Assembly (NCBI RefSeq): GCF_963678635.1
Contig: NC_087069.1
Coordinates: 46,764,276-46,828,275, forward strand
Length of the DNA: 64,000 nucleotides
Direction of reading: 5' to 3'
Source: Symsagittifera roscoffensis
Lineage: Eukaryota; Xenacoelomorpha; Acoela; Convolutidae
Of the stretch, positions 1 to 10,358 are shown piece after piece. Below the pieces are notes generated by a model. The model saw only the letters and a program-made list of their open reading frames with translations, searched no databases and was not told the origin of the DNA. Both the position numbers and the translations under genes were made by a program. Each line of letters opens with the position of its first letter. The first letter of the stretch is position 1.

Positions 1-898
1 GATAGATTCGTGCAACTTCTTAGTCTAATACCGATCCTAATCTTACTCTTATACTTTCTAGTATCAGGGTGTTTAACTATCAGGGAGGAAAAAGAGCCGC
101 GGTGTCTTCTTTATAAGCCAACCGAAAGTTTTGGACAATCTTGGGCTTTCTAGTTTTCTGAATTTTTCATGAACAAGCATATAATTTCACTGCGAAACAA
201 ACGGGACGGTCTTACAAAGTTTGGCACTTTTGGGCACTTGAAATATCATAATTTTCTATTTCATTGACCATCTTCGTAATGTGACAAATTCCGCGCTCTT
301 TTCTTGAATACACAGAAGTACTAGAGTGCTAGGAATCGGTCCAACAAAAAATACGTCAATTGGTCTAAATCCGCAAAAATGTTTCTGGAGTCTAGTGAAC
401 ATTTTTGAATGAAAACAAGAGGAAGTCAATTTTCGCCAGTTTTCATCTTTGCGTCAGGTCTCCTTGTTCTTAAAGTCTATGAAAAAGATTTGTTAACCGC
501 ACCTTGACGACCGGGATCTTTTCCAGTTTCCCACACCCCCCCTCGTAAAATAACAAAACGAAGCTGTTCAAACAATTTTTCACATGGCATGTTGCATGTT
601 GGAAATTTTGAAACAATTTGCTCACCTGTTCACGCTGACTCGTTTTAATGAAATTTATTTTATGAAAAGTCAGTTTAAACAGACTTTTACATAATGAATT
701 TCAGAAAAAATTGAGGGGGGACTGGATAAGAGCCGAAGGCCGTTTAAGACCCACACTTTCACCCCTCCCCATTCGTCTCATCCACCAACATCATGCTACA
801 CCAATCAACCCTAACCCTCCCTCCATGCACACACATATTCATCGCCACTTCCAACACCATTCTCTACACTTTCAGTTACTCCGGTTGACCATCTCCGT
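1..898. other. Non-coding AT-rich flank, no gene seen
   Basis: No exon, RNA gene or transposon end could be supported here. From about 746 to 880 the plus strand becomes rich in C and A (pyrimidine-rich tracts and CACACA words), just before the GT-rich microsatellite. The open frame from 711 is a product of this skewed low-complexity composition and has no protein-like features. Confidence 0.6.
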
Positions 899-1017
899 GG
901 GTATATGTATGTGTGTGGGTGTTTGTATGTGTCTAAAAGTGTGTGTGTGTGTGCTTGTGTGTGTGTTTATGCGTTTGTATGTGTGTGTTTATGTGTGTGT
1001 GTGTGTTGTGTGGTTGG
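899..1017. repeat. Interrupted GT/TG microsatellite
   Basis: About 120 bases consist of TG and TATG runs broken by short interruptions. The preceding 100 bases are CA-rich on the same strand, so the two parts are partly complementary and could form an imperfect hairpin. Confidence 0.85.
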
Positions 1018-1218
1018 TTGATGGTAAACGAGGAATTGAAATTCATGATTCTGAGCTGGGAAGAGGAGGTTGAACTTGCTGGAAGGGTGTTTCAAGAAAA
1101 AAAAACCTATTTTTTCTAATAACGGAGTTAATTTCAAAAAAAAATTAAAATTGCGCAGATGAAACAGTGAATTAGCAAAAAACAAACTTAAGTTGAATTG
1201 AATACGAACAGATAAAAA

Positions 1219-1588
1219 AGACTGCTCGTATCAGGGCGAAGCCCTGATTGTTCCGAGTGCCTTTTAAGGTTTATGGAGCAGTAATAACATTAAAAAATTA
1301 AATGTAATAAAACAAAATGAAAAACTTTTTTTCCCCAAAATTCGAAATTTTTTAAACAAAACTCATCCCCCCACACGCCATAAAAATTACAAAAGGATAG
1401 ATTTCGCTCATTTTAACAAATCAATTATGGCAATAAAGCTTCTTTCAATCAATTTGCGCGTTAATTGTCCCAAATTGGCCAAAATGGCAATCTTTAAACC
1501 CCCGTAACTCTAGGAAAAGTGATCACGGGTGCAATTTTGAGCCCAGGACAACAATCCTGATGAATGATAAAAAAAGATGATAAAAAAA
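1219..1588. repeat. Diverged tandem duplication, copy 1
   Basis: This segment matches 1801-2245 in order and orientation. Shared landmarks are the ACTGCTCGTATCAGGGC start, the GCCTTTTAAGGT word, the AAATGTAATAAAACAAAA tract, the CCCACACGCCAT word, the AACAAATCAATTATGGC block, the GCGCGTTAATTGTCCCAAA block and a GAATG-then-A-rich end. Relative to copy 2 it lacks about 55 bases just before GCGCGTTAATTG. It may be a tandem transposon relic or a local duplication; no coding content is seen. Confidence 0.8.
1221..1282 (+). other. Nested hairpin at start of duplicated unit
   Basis: ATCAGGGC (1230-1237) pairs perfectly with GCCCTGAT (1241-1248) across a GAA loop. ACTGCTC (1221-1227) pairs with GAGCAGT (1276-1282) outside it. 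In copy 2 (from 1803) the inner AGGGC/GCCCT stem is kept, and the outer stem is kept with a T-G wobble (ACTGC TC with GGGCAGT). Pairing retained in both copies suggests a structured RNA or a transposon end, but this is inference. Confidence 0.5.
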
Positions 1589-1604
1589 CGGCCCGTGATC
1601 ACTT
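1514..1604. repeat. Inverted repeat with 13-bp arms
   Basis: AAGTGATCACGGG near 1516 and its exact reverse complement CCCGTGATCACTT near 1592 flank about 63 bases. Immediately after the right arm, a TGAAACTTGACAGGCGGACTA word occurs twice in tandem (about 1611-1662). The role is unknown. Confidence 0.6.
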
Positions 1605-1800
1605 GACATATGAAACTTGACAGGCGGACTATTATAATGAAACTTGACAGGCGGACTAATTAGGCTGTGCCAAACATATTTGGTCTTCATAATAAACCTT
1701 GTAAAATCACTCGTTACACCATAAAAGTGAAGATCGTGTGAGGTGGAAGGAATAGAAAAAAAGAGCCAAAAACACCTGTAATTGCATCTAAAAATCATCA

Positions 1801-2245
1801 AGACTGCTCGTATCAGGGCAAAGCCCTCAATATTCCGACTGCCTTTTAAGGTCTATGGGGGCAGTAATAACATGAAAAATTTAAATGTAATAAAACAAAA
1901 AGATTTTTTTTAACTTAAGTTTTTTGTGAAAATCAGCCCCCCCACACGCCATATAAAGAACAAAGTGATAGATTTCCCTACTAGTAACAAATCAATTATG
2001 GCAAATAAGCTTCCTTTAGCCAATTTGGAACGATTTCTAAGATAGATTAAATCTCCGCGCACGCATAAATGGCACGAAATATATCGCGCGTTAATTGTCC
2101 CAAACTGGCTAAAATGGAAATATTTAACCGTCCCACTCCCCCCCCGTAAGATTACGGAAATTGATCGCAGGTGGAATATCTTTTTAAAGTTAAGCTCAGG
2201 ACTACAATACCTTTTGAATGGTATAAAAAATGGTATAAAAAAAGT
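1801..2245. repeat. Diverged tandem duplication, copy 2
   Basis: This is the second and longer copy of the unit at 1219-1588. It contains the extra stretch between CCAATTTGGAACG and GCGCGTTAATTG that is missing from copy 1. About 210 unrelated bases separate the copies. No ORF is shared between them. Confidence 0.8.
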
Positions 2246-2249
2246 TTAA

Positions 2250-3200
2250 GAAATAATTGTGAGTTGTGAGAATAATCAGACAAATTTATTCGAACAAAAA
2301 AGAATTGAAATTTTGGCTGCATTTAAATTGAAGTAAAAATTGATGAAACGAAATTCCTGACCTGAATACAGAAGTACTGATTAGCTACGCCTCGACCTTA
2401 AATGTATTGAACCGAACGAACAGCGACTAACAGATATATTGTTTCAAAGGTTTTTGTTTTGCTGATGCAGCGGCTTGCTGCAGCTCATTTTCTACTTTTC
2501 GTTCATTTTTAGTGTCTCATTTTCCAATTTTTGATAAGTATTTCCTGGTATGCCCAATTTCCTAGACCCTTCAATTAGATTTTTAGTTGTCAAATGGGAG
2601 TGTTTGAAACTATAAAAGTTTTTGTACCTTTTTAATTTACTGAAGAGCAAATGTTAATGGAAAAAATGTTAATGGAAAAAATGTTTTCTTACCGTACGTT
2701 ACCTCGCCTAATTGTGTGAGTTTTGATGAACAAGTTTTGTTTAATAAAGCTCTAATGACCAATTCCATGCGCAAAGAGCTTCTCACAAAATTTTTTAATA
2801 ATTGTTTTTCAGGGGTGGATAAAAAGTAGCTAGTTTGTTATAATTTTTTGGAACTCTCCTATGATAACCCGTGGAACTCTCCTAATAAATCCCGGTGAAA
2901 TTCCGAATATTTTATATTTTGGAGCTTGTTTCATTGTTTTTTTTTACATGCAACGCTTAAATCAATATCAACAATTTATGAGTGAATTTTAGTGTGAATA
3001 TGCTTATGAATAAAAGCACAACGATTATTTGAAAGTCAATTAACAAGTGACAAACTGGACAAAAGGAGGTGTTTTCTTCATGCCAACAGGCTGATATAAG
3101 CTATAATGGAAAAAAAACTTTATTGTTCAGAGTAATATTTCTGTGATATAATTTAACAGGTCAGAGGGGCAGCAAAATTATAGACAAAAACTTCAACCAA
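2250..3200. other. Non-coding stretch with two small tandem repeats
   Basis: No gene is seen. AAAATGTTAATGGA is repeated in tandem near 2650-2690, and GTGGAACTCTCCTA recurs once at a spacing of about 28 bases near 2850-2890. The rest is unremarkable AT-rich sequence. Confidence 0.5.
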
Positions 3201-3203
3201 CCT

Positions 3204-3271
3204 CTTGAAGTTTCTTCGACTGATAATGCCGCTCCAAGAAAAATACTCAGTATACAGAAACCAACTTCCAT
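3204..3271 (-). CDS. Possible first exon encoding a signal peptide
   Basis: On the minus strand an ATG at 3269-3271 has A at -3 and G at +4, a favourable animal start context. It is followed by about 22 codons reading MEVGFCILSIFLGAALS then VEETSR. A hydrophobic core followed by a small-residue stretch (GAALS) looks like a secretory signal peptide. The segment ends at AGAG|GTTGGT, a weak non-consensus splice donor, and I found no convincing downstream exon below 3200. A chance ORF is a serious alternative. Confidence 0.25.
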
Positions 3272-3299
3272 AATTCGTTCTCAAAACTAAAAAATAGTA

Positions 3300-5589
3300 G
3301 ATTGAAAAAGAAAAAAATGAATTTTATTTCAAATGAATTTTTTTTATATTAAAGCACCGCAATTTTTATCAGAGACCATAAATTGAGTTCTGCGATTATA
3401 AATTTGGCGGTCATGAAATTCGTGGGCACAGGAAGATAGCTTGGTGATCAATGCAGTTACAGCGTTCTTTTTAAATGATAGACCGGCTCTCTTTCCTTTC
3501 CCCCATTATTTTTATAGAGTAACGAGTCAAAGATATCCTAAAATTTTTTATTATGGGCTAATCAGTCCACATGTCATTTTTCAAGCAATCAAATAATGCA
3601 ATTTAAAAACTTCTTTCAAAAATTTGCAGTGAGGGCAGTAAAAGTAGCCTAGTTTTCGACCAGTTCAAAGTACTACAAATTAATCTTTATAATTACAGTT
3701 TCTTCGAGTTTCAGAGGATCTATGAAAAACTATCCAGCCTGTCTAAAGGTTGTTCGTTTTTCTTCAGGTCACATTCTATGCTGAGTTATTTTGTTGAGCG
3801 AAGCTATTTTTGGACAAATCAAGGCCATTTTTTAAAATCTAGAATCGTCACGTGGTACCATTTTTGCTGCCGGAATCAGTCACGTCTATCATCATTATGA
3901 CAGGGGATTGATTAAACGATCTGGTGATCTCAAAGTGAAAGCCTTACCAATACTTTAAGTGTCTTTTTTTAGGAGCATTAATCTGAGTTTAAAACAAATA
4001 ATCTCAATTGAAACAATATTCGGGTCTGTACCATAATAGCAGATGCCTCCTCCCATTTCCCAACGACCCGCCCCCACCCCTCCCACTACGCCAGCTTAAG
4101 ATAAAAAAATATAGCCCCCCCATCAAAATGATAACAAAAATAGGCACTTTACCATTTAGCCCCCACCAGAAATTACCACCAACATTTTTTGTAGAATCAG
4201 AGATCACGGTCTGTGGGGATACTAGTCTGGAAGTATTTGATGGTAAATGCTGATATTTATTAATACTCACAAGGCGGGCTTTAACTGAAATAAATTTGTT
4301 ACCTAGTTTAATTTGAACCATTTTGATCTTTTCCCATTAAAGCAAACATCAAACTGTATGTAGCCTTCTATCATCGTAAGATCCCGGATTGACCAAAAAT
4401 GCATACTATCTAACTTTCTTATATGGAAATAGCTTATCATACAATTTCATAGATTTTTATACGCAGCAAAAATTGTATGAAACCTCTACGACAAGACTTT
4501 TTTCAAAAATGAAATTTGTATGATAAGCATTTTTCTAGATATCAAAACTGCGTGAGAAGCACTTCTCCATTTGATTTATGGAAATTTTGGTCAAAAATTT
4601 TGGTGCATGGATTTGTATGATATCTTTTAGCATGTTACAGAAGTCAACCGGGGATTGCGGTGCGTGGGAGGGGTTAGGGTTTTCTTGTTAAAAGCTGGGC
4701 TATAATGTGAAAAGACCGCAATAATCTTATGACCGCCAGTTTATTTTTTGAAAAACACTTTTTCAATGATTTGGACAGAGCAGTTCCATGTCTATCATTC
4801 ATTTTAATGCTGACAGCATAAAAAAAACAATTAGCAGACACAAGAGGGCACAAAAAAATTTATTTGAAAGTACGATTTTCCCAACTTTTCTTTTAATCAA
4901 TTTTAATCTGTATAGACTATCTTCCCTGTCAATTTGACAAACTTTTTTTGAATCAAAAACAACCAACAAAAAAACCAGATTTCTAAGCAAAACGTTTTCG
5001 TTTACATCACAGAACATCATGGATAAAATTTTTCGGACAAAAACCTACCTAAAATGTCATTGTCTTTCAACCACAACTCAATAGACATTATGCATCAAGA
5101 CCCTTCGAATTTTTTACAACAGTTGTCGGAAAACCCGAAACCATAAAAACAGACAAGGGCACAGATCCCATCAATCAAAATCTAATTACCCTGTGCCACA
5201 TTCAAAACAAAAACTGAGAGTACAAACACCATAGACTAATGACTCAGTCGAAAAAACAAAAGTGTGTCTCCAAAAACAAATCAGATATTCAATTACGGCA
5301 AACGATTAAAAATAGCATGAATTGCCAAAATAAGTTAAATATTGCACATAATTTGAACATAATTACCACTTTTGGTTTTTGAGCAAAAAGTAAAGTTTCT
5401 ACCAGTAATAAAAAGTTGAAACAGGTAAAACCTTTTGATCGAAAATTTAGAATGCATTTCAAAACAAGTTTGGTTAATTTAAAATATAGAAGTCATAACG
5501 AAATGTAGCAAAAAGTGAATAAAATACGCCATAGACGAAACGCCCCAACTCAGTAAATTGCAAGATTCATTCCGGCACCAAGAATTTTA
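3300..5589. other. Non-coding stretch, no gene seen
   Basis: The only long frames (near 4004-4321 and 4799-5020) are low-complexity: one is driven by a pyrimidine-rich C tract at 4040-4090, the other by poly-A and poly-T runs. No splice-flanked exon or RNA gene could be supported. Confidence 0.5.
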
Positions 5590-6359
5590 GTACCCGTACC
5601 CAGTGGACTTTCTGTGCAAGATCTGAAATTCTTTATTTCTTACATAAGTTGATTCTCAAATCTGAATTTCTTTATTTCAGATCTTGATAAGAATTTAAAA
5701 AATTCAGATCTGAAATTTCGATCTGAAATGGAAAATTTCAGATCTGAAATAACCTTGAAAATTAAAATTTCAGATTTGAAATCAGATCTGAGAAACGCTT
5801 TGTTAAATTACAATTTATGCATTTCGAGCAAAGCATGGATTTTTTTGATGTTTATGCAATACACAATTATGTTTAAGTTAAGTAGCGGTCAGAAAATCAT
5901 CCGAAAATTTTCACAAATCGTGTTTTTTTTCGAACTAAATTTTTTGTTCAACTGTGTTTAAAAATTTTCAAAAACTGTTAGAACACTTGTAACATTTTTG
6001 ATTTTTATGCGCTACTTATGCGTTTCCAATGTTTATCTCTTGCTTGAGGAAACATACTTTGGCATACTCCTTTTTGCTTAGTACCTGCTAGTATTTGTGT
6101 CCGAATCAATGATTTTTAAGATCTGAAATAACCAAGAAAAATTAAATTTCAGATCTGAAATTAGGTCTGAAATATATTTTATCAGATCTGAAATAACCAC
6201 AAAAAAGAAATTTTCAGATGTAGAATTAGATCTGAAATAACCAATCCTTAATGTATCCTAGCGTTATTTAAAGATTTCACATCCTATTTCAGATCTGAAA
6301 TTTAGATCTGGAAAAGATTATTTCCGATTTGTTTTAGAATTTTTACTGGGTACGGGTAC
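5590..6359. mobile_element. Palindrome-rich element with 15-bp terminal inverted repeats
   Basis: GTACCCGTACCCAGT at 5590-5604 is the exact reverse complement of ACTGGGTACGGGTAC at 6345-6359. Between them lie about a dozen copies, full or partial, of the word AGATCTGAAAT, several forming the perfect 16-bp palindrome ATTTCAGATCTGAAAT (near 5736, 6158 and 6287). A non-palindromic middle of about 300 bases separates the two clusters. No transposase is encoded, so it would be a non-autonomous foldback/MITE-like element. I see no convincing target-site duplication. Confidence 0.55.
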
Positions 6360-6411
6360 CTACACAAAACTGCGTAATATAAAAAGGAAAATCAATAAAC
6401 AAAACCACTAG

Positions 6412-6415
6412 AGAG

Positions 6416-6456
<41 letters not shown>

Positions 6457-6470
6457 GGGGGGGAGAGAGA
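6412..6470. repeat. GA microsatellite
   Basis: A nearly pure AG dinucleotide run with a CAG interruption and a short G tract. Confidence 0.9.
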
Positions 6471-6479
6471 CCAGACCGT

Positions 6480-9400
6480 ATACAATCAGCAATACTCTCA
6501 CGGATAACGAACTAGTAACTTCGAAACGAACAAAACGTACTTCGAAAACGTATTTGTTTTTGTTTTTGTCCTGTTACCCTAGGCTACATTTATGATCATA
6601 ATTATCTCATTCATTCACATAAATGCCAAACAAAAACCCCTCAGAGAATTAGAAACAAACAATGTTGATACAGGCAGTCATCATTACTAAAAAAATCATG
6701 AAAGCTAAAAACCGCAGAAAAAAAATATTTATAGCACAAAAAAAAACGAAAACTGAAATTTCAAATAAAAGGGGAAATAGAGAAAAAGTAGCTATAAAGT
6801 TCTTTATTCAACCTCAAAAAAAAGCCTATAAAACCTCTAAACCCCAATCGTAAAGTTCAATTTGATAAAACAAATGAAAAATGCAAGAATTAAATTTGTG
6901 CCCCATTAGCCCTCATGTTCATATATTTTGCAGAAAAAAGACCTTGAAATGCATTAACTTTGCCCTCAAAAAATTCATTTATTGTACGTTCAAATTTCTT
7001 TAAATATAATTTTAAATTCCGTATTAAATTTGATATCTCTAACCAAAATCCAAATATTTCATGCCAACAACTTTCAAACAGGAAGAATCAAACGATTTAT
7101 CCTATTGAAATTCGGTCCAAGTTTAAAAAGGCCTTGAAAATTTTAACAAAGTAATACCAATAAAAAGTCATCTTTTGAGCTGAAATAAAACTAATTGTAC
7201 ACAACTAAATTTAATTTTGTTGTAAAAATTTCAGCTTCTAAACAAAAGCAAACACTGAAATCACTCACACCAATTTAAAATCTAAGAAGTTAGGGTTTCG
7301 ATGAGCGATCGCTTGTTTGGGTTATTGTAAGATTGGCTGATCATAAACCGAAAGTATAATTTATCGAGCATTTCTACGCTCTATTTTTCAGGAACTTGAT
7401 ATATCGATCTGAGGACAAAAAGGTTTTTTGAACTCGAAACTTACAAATTTTATGAATTTCCCCTTTGATTCAAATCTCACTATGAACCACAATATATCCC
7501 CCACCAAAATAAGTTTATCATTCTCTGAAACACCTTAAAAGCCACCATACAACTTTTTTGATTGTAAAAAACAAAAGATATAATAGTCTCCAATCATCCA
7601 CATCACCATAAAAAATGGATTTACGCATATAAACCCACCCATTATACGGACTACCCATAACGCCTTTTTCGTGGTGCAGTCTTTTGCGTATGAGCACCCT
7701 GATTTTCAGGAAAATGATGTATCACTCAAAGGATAATATCACTCAATATCGAAACCACACTACACTACCACAAATTGCTGCATAAAAAACTCTTCATCTC
7801 ACAATTTTTTTTAAAAATCACATTAACAAAACAACATTGAGCGCATAGGACACATGAGCGATTTGGCGTTTTGAAAAATTGTGAAAGTTATATAGAAACA
7901 ATTTTTAACTGATAGCTCCGGTTAATCGGAAAAAAATGGTTCTACTTATCAATCACTCTCCCTTTGGTATCTACTTAACAAATACCACCCCTATTAATAA
8001 AAGCAGTAAATAGCACTAGAGGTTTTTATTTATAAGTCGAATTCTGCTGCAATCTGATTGGTCAAAAATGCGTTATTTTAATCTACTTTACAATTGCACC
8101 CCCTTTCTTAAAAGGGGGCAACTGTTAAGAAAACCCAAAGAATTCCTTGTAAAATAAACCTTATTGGATACGAACTCTCACCATACAGCTTACAATAACT
8201 AGGAGACATAACGAATCAAATTATTTTAGATCATCACCAAGGTCACAAAACGTTTCCACGGAGCCAATGGAATTTTAGCCTACAATCGGAAGGCTCTAGC
8301 AAAAAAACCCCGACTAGGAAAGACCTCAAAATCAGCACAAAAAGCAACCACAAGATGCAATAATTAAAGCAAGATTTTTTTGCAGAAATTGAATGAATAT
8401 AAAGACCAGAAGATTTCATGATCAGAGTTCACAGAAAAATGATCTTGAAATACATTAAAGTTTCTTAAAAATAGTATTCAAGTTTCGTTACGCAATGACT
8501 TCATTTGCTAGTTCTATTTGAATTTTAATTTTTCTCCAATCAAAAATCAAAACTTTTCAGTTTGCTCTGACAACTTTTAGTCATCAAAAATCGAGCAATC
8601 ACATCCGCCAACTACTTGAAAAAAAAACCATTTTTTTTTATATCAAACGTTCATAGCAAAGGCAAATTTTGAAGAAAAAAATGGAAAAAATAGACAATAA
8701 AAATCAAATCAAAATTATAATTGAACAGCGTTTTGTTTAGGAAAATAAAAAAAGGAACTAGAAAATTAAATCCGTGGGACTCAAAAACAGTTGTTTAAAA
8801 TGCCCACGAAACTCTTAAATCAGTTTAATGAGAGATTCAATCATAAAAAAATCCTATTTTTGAAAAATCTTCAACAGCAAAAATAAAAAACCCTGTCGAA
8901 TACTTTACTTTTTTAAGAACTTCTTCGACATTTTGTCATGGTAAAATCTTTCATCTCGGAATAAAAAACAGCAATTTGTAGGAAAATTTGATAACTGCCG
9001 AGAGGTTTCTATCAATTAAAAAATAAAAAATTGTAGCACTTTGAGTACTCACATTTCAATACCAGCAGTCCTCAAAAATTTACAGTTTCTCAAAAAAGCA
9101 ACAGTAGTTTTCAAAGTAAACTTAATTTTACTCCTTGAAGAATATATCAAAAAATGATGTATTTTTGTCACAAAATTTGAAAATAATTGAGCAAAAAAAA
9201 AATCAATGAAAAACATTAAAAGCCTATCCTTGCCGTTTTCTTTGAAATTTCGATACGCATAACTTCAAATTCCAATCAAAATACTAAAAACCTTGCCTCC
9301 ATCTCCACAAATTTAATAGAACTACACTGGAATACAGTAAACAAGTAGAAACTTGATTTCAACAAGCTAATGAACAGTTTTTTTCTTCGTCATTTACTTG

Positions 9401-9689
9401 CAAATAACTAAAATGTATGGTCGAAATTTTAACACATACTAGATGAAACTATTCTAGAGGATGTAGCCAGGTCAAGTTTCGAGAAATCTGATTTTGCAGG
9501 CGTAAAATAGCCATTATATCCTAAGTATTTTCAGATATGGTACTGATTTTGAAACAACCACTGAAGCAACACTGAATTTATGAATATTTACACCCATATA
9601 ATACATCGCAGATTTTGCCACCCAATACTAGAGCGGATATTTTGATGCGAACAAGATTTCGTTTATCTAGAGGTTATAACTACGGTCAA
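6480..9689. other. Non-coding A-rich stretch, no gene seen
   Basis: The plus strand is strongly A-rich over most of this 3.2 kb. The frames at 6662-6853 and 6960-7154 encode Lys/Asn/Ile-rich low-complexity peptides and look like composition artefacts. A short perfect hairpin (CCCCCTTT / AAAGGGGG) is present near 8098-8120. No splice-flanked exon was recognised. Confidence 0.5.
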
Positions 9690-9700
9690 CAGGATATATC
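9690..9700. repeat. Putative MULE target-site duplication, left
   Basis: CAGGATATATC occurs here and again, in direct orientation, at 12061-12071, immediately outside the two ends of the transposon. Eleven bases fits the 9-11 bp duplications of Mutator-like elements. The GATATATC core is itself a palindrome, so it could alternatively belong to the inverted ends. Confidence 0.65.
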
Positions 9701-9710
9701 GGTGCATATA

Positions 9711-9816
9711 CAAAACAGTCCCATACAAAACAGTCCCATACAACACAGTCCCATACAAAACAGTCCGAAACATCAAAAAAAGGTTCTAAAAAACAGTCCC
9801 ATACAAAACAGTCCAA
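9711..9816. repeat. MULE left end: tandem CATACAAAACAGTCC subrepeats
   Basis: About six full or partial copies of a 15-bp word ending in ACAGTCC, interrupted once around 9769-9786. The inverted counterpart is at 11930-12055. The repetitive NSPIQ peptide frame seen here is simply the translation of the 15-bp repeat. Confidence 0.85.
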
Positions 9817-9944
9817 AACCAGTTGAATTTCTTGACCTTGATCTTTTGGCGCCGACAGAATTGATCTACGCTTTGAACACTCAAACAAGGGCAATTAAAG
9901 ATCAAAGAGCCAAAGTTGGAACAATAATTCGGATGAAAATCAAA

Positions 9945-10014
9945 GGACTCATGGTATAGTGTTTAAAGCGTTAGTCGCAAACTCTAGAGATCAAAGGATC
10001 GAATCTCCGGCGGC
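9945..10014 (+). ncRNA. tRNA-like sequence with pol III A/B boxes (SINE head or decayed tRNA)
   Basis: The segment reads GGTATAGTGTTTAAAGCG, then TTAGTCGCAAAC, then AGGATCGAATCTCCGGCGGC. The first resembles a tRNA D-arm/A box and the last a B box (consensus GGTTCGAATCC) plus the 3' acceptor strand. The T-stem pairs poorly and the 5' acceptor strand does not match CCGGCGGC, so it is not a functional tRNA by eye. A tRNA-derived SINE head captured inside the MULE is the best reading. No SINE tail was recognised. Confidence 0.45.
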
Positions 10015-10358
10015 ACATAAAGTTTTCAAATTTTCCGAAAAAAGTTGAAATTCGGGTAAATATGATAACGGGTATATATAGGGTACAACAAAGGGTTCAA
10101 CCTTAGAGGGTTGGGCGGAGGGAAAAGAAAAATCGGCACCTTGTATGTATTCATTATTTTGCCGGTTTCAAATCGACTCTAGCTCAATTTTGAAAAATCA
10201 AGTAAATTAAATAACTTGGAAAAATTTTATTGCTTGGCAATGTGGAATAAATGTAAAAATAGAAAAGAAAAAAAACTTTGATAATAATTTAATATTATAA
10301 CTACATCCTTTCAAAAACTCAATGATATCGTTGGGTTGATGTGACTTAATCATAGTGA

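Noticed and set aside
711-1185. ORFs across the GT microsatellite on both strands
   Set aside because: Low-complexity His/Thr or Val/Cys repeats produced by the dinucleotide run.
7450-7490. tRNA T-loop-like GATTCAAATCTC
   Set aside because: No D-arm, anticodon arm or acceptor stem around it.
9615-9959. Repeat protein with NSPIQ repeats
   Set aside because: The repeat is the translation of the 15-bp subrepeats of the MULE left end, readable on both strands.
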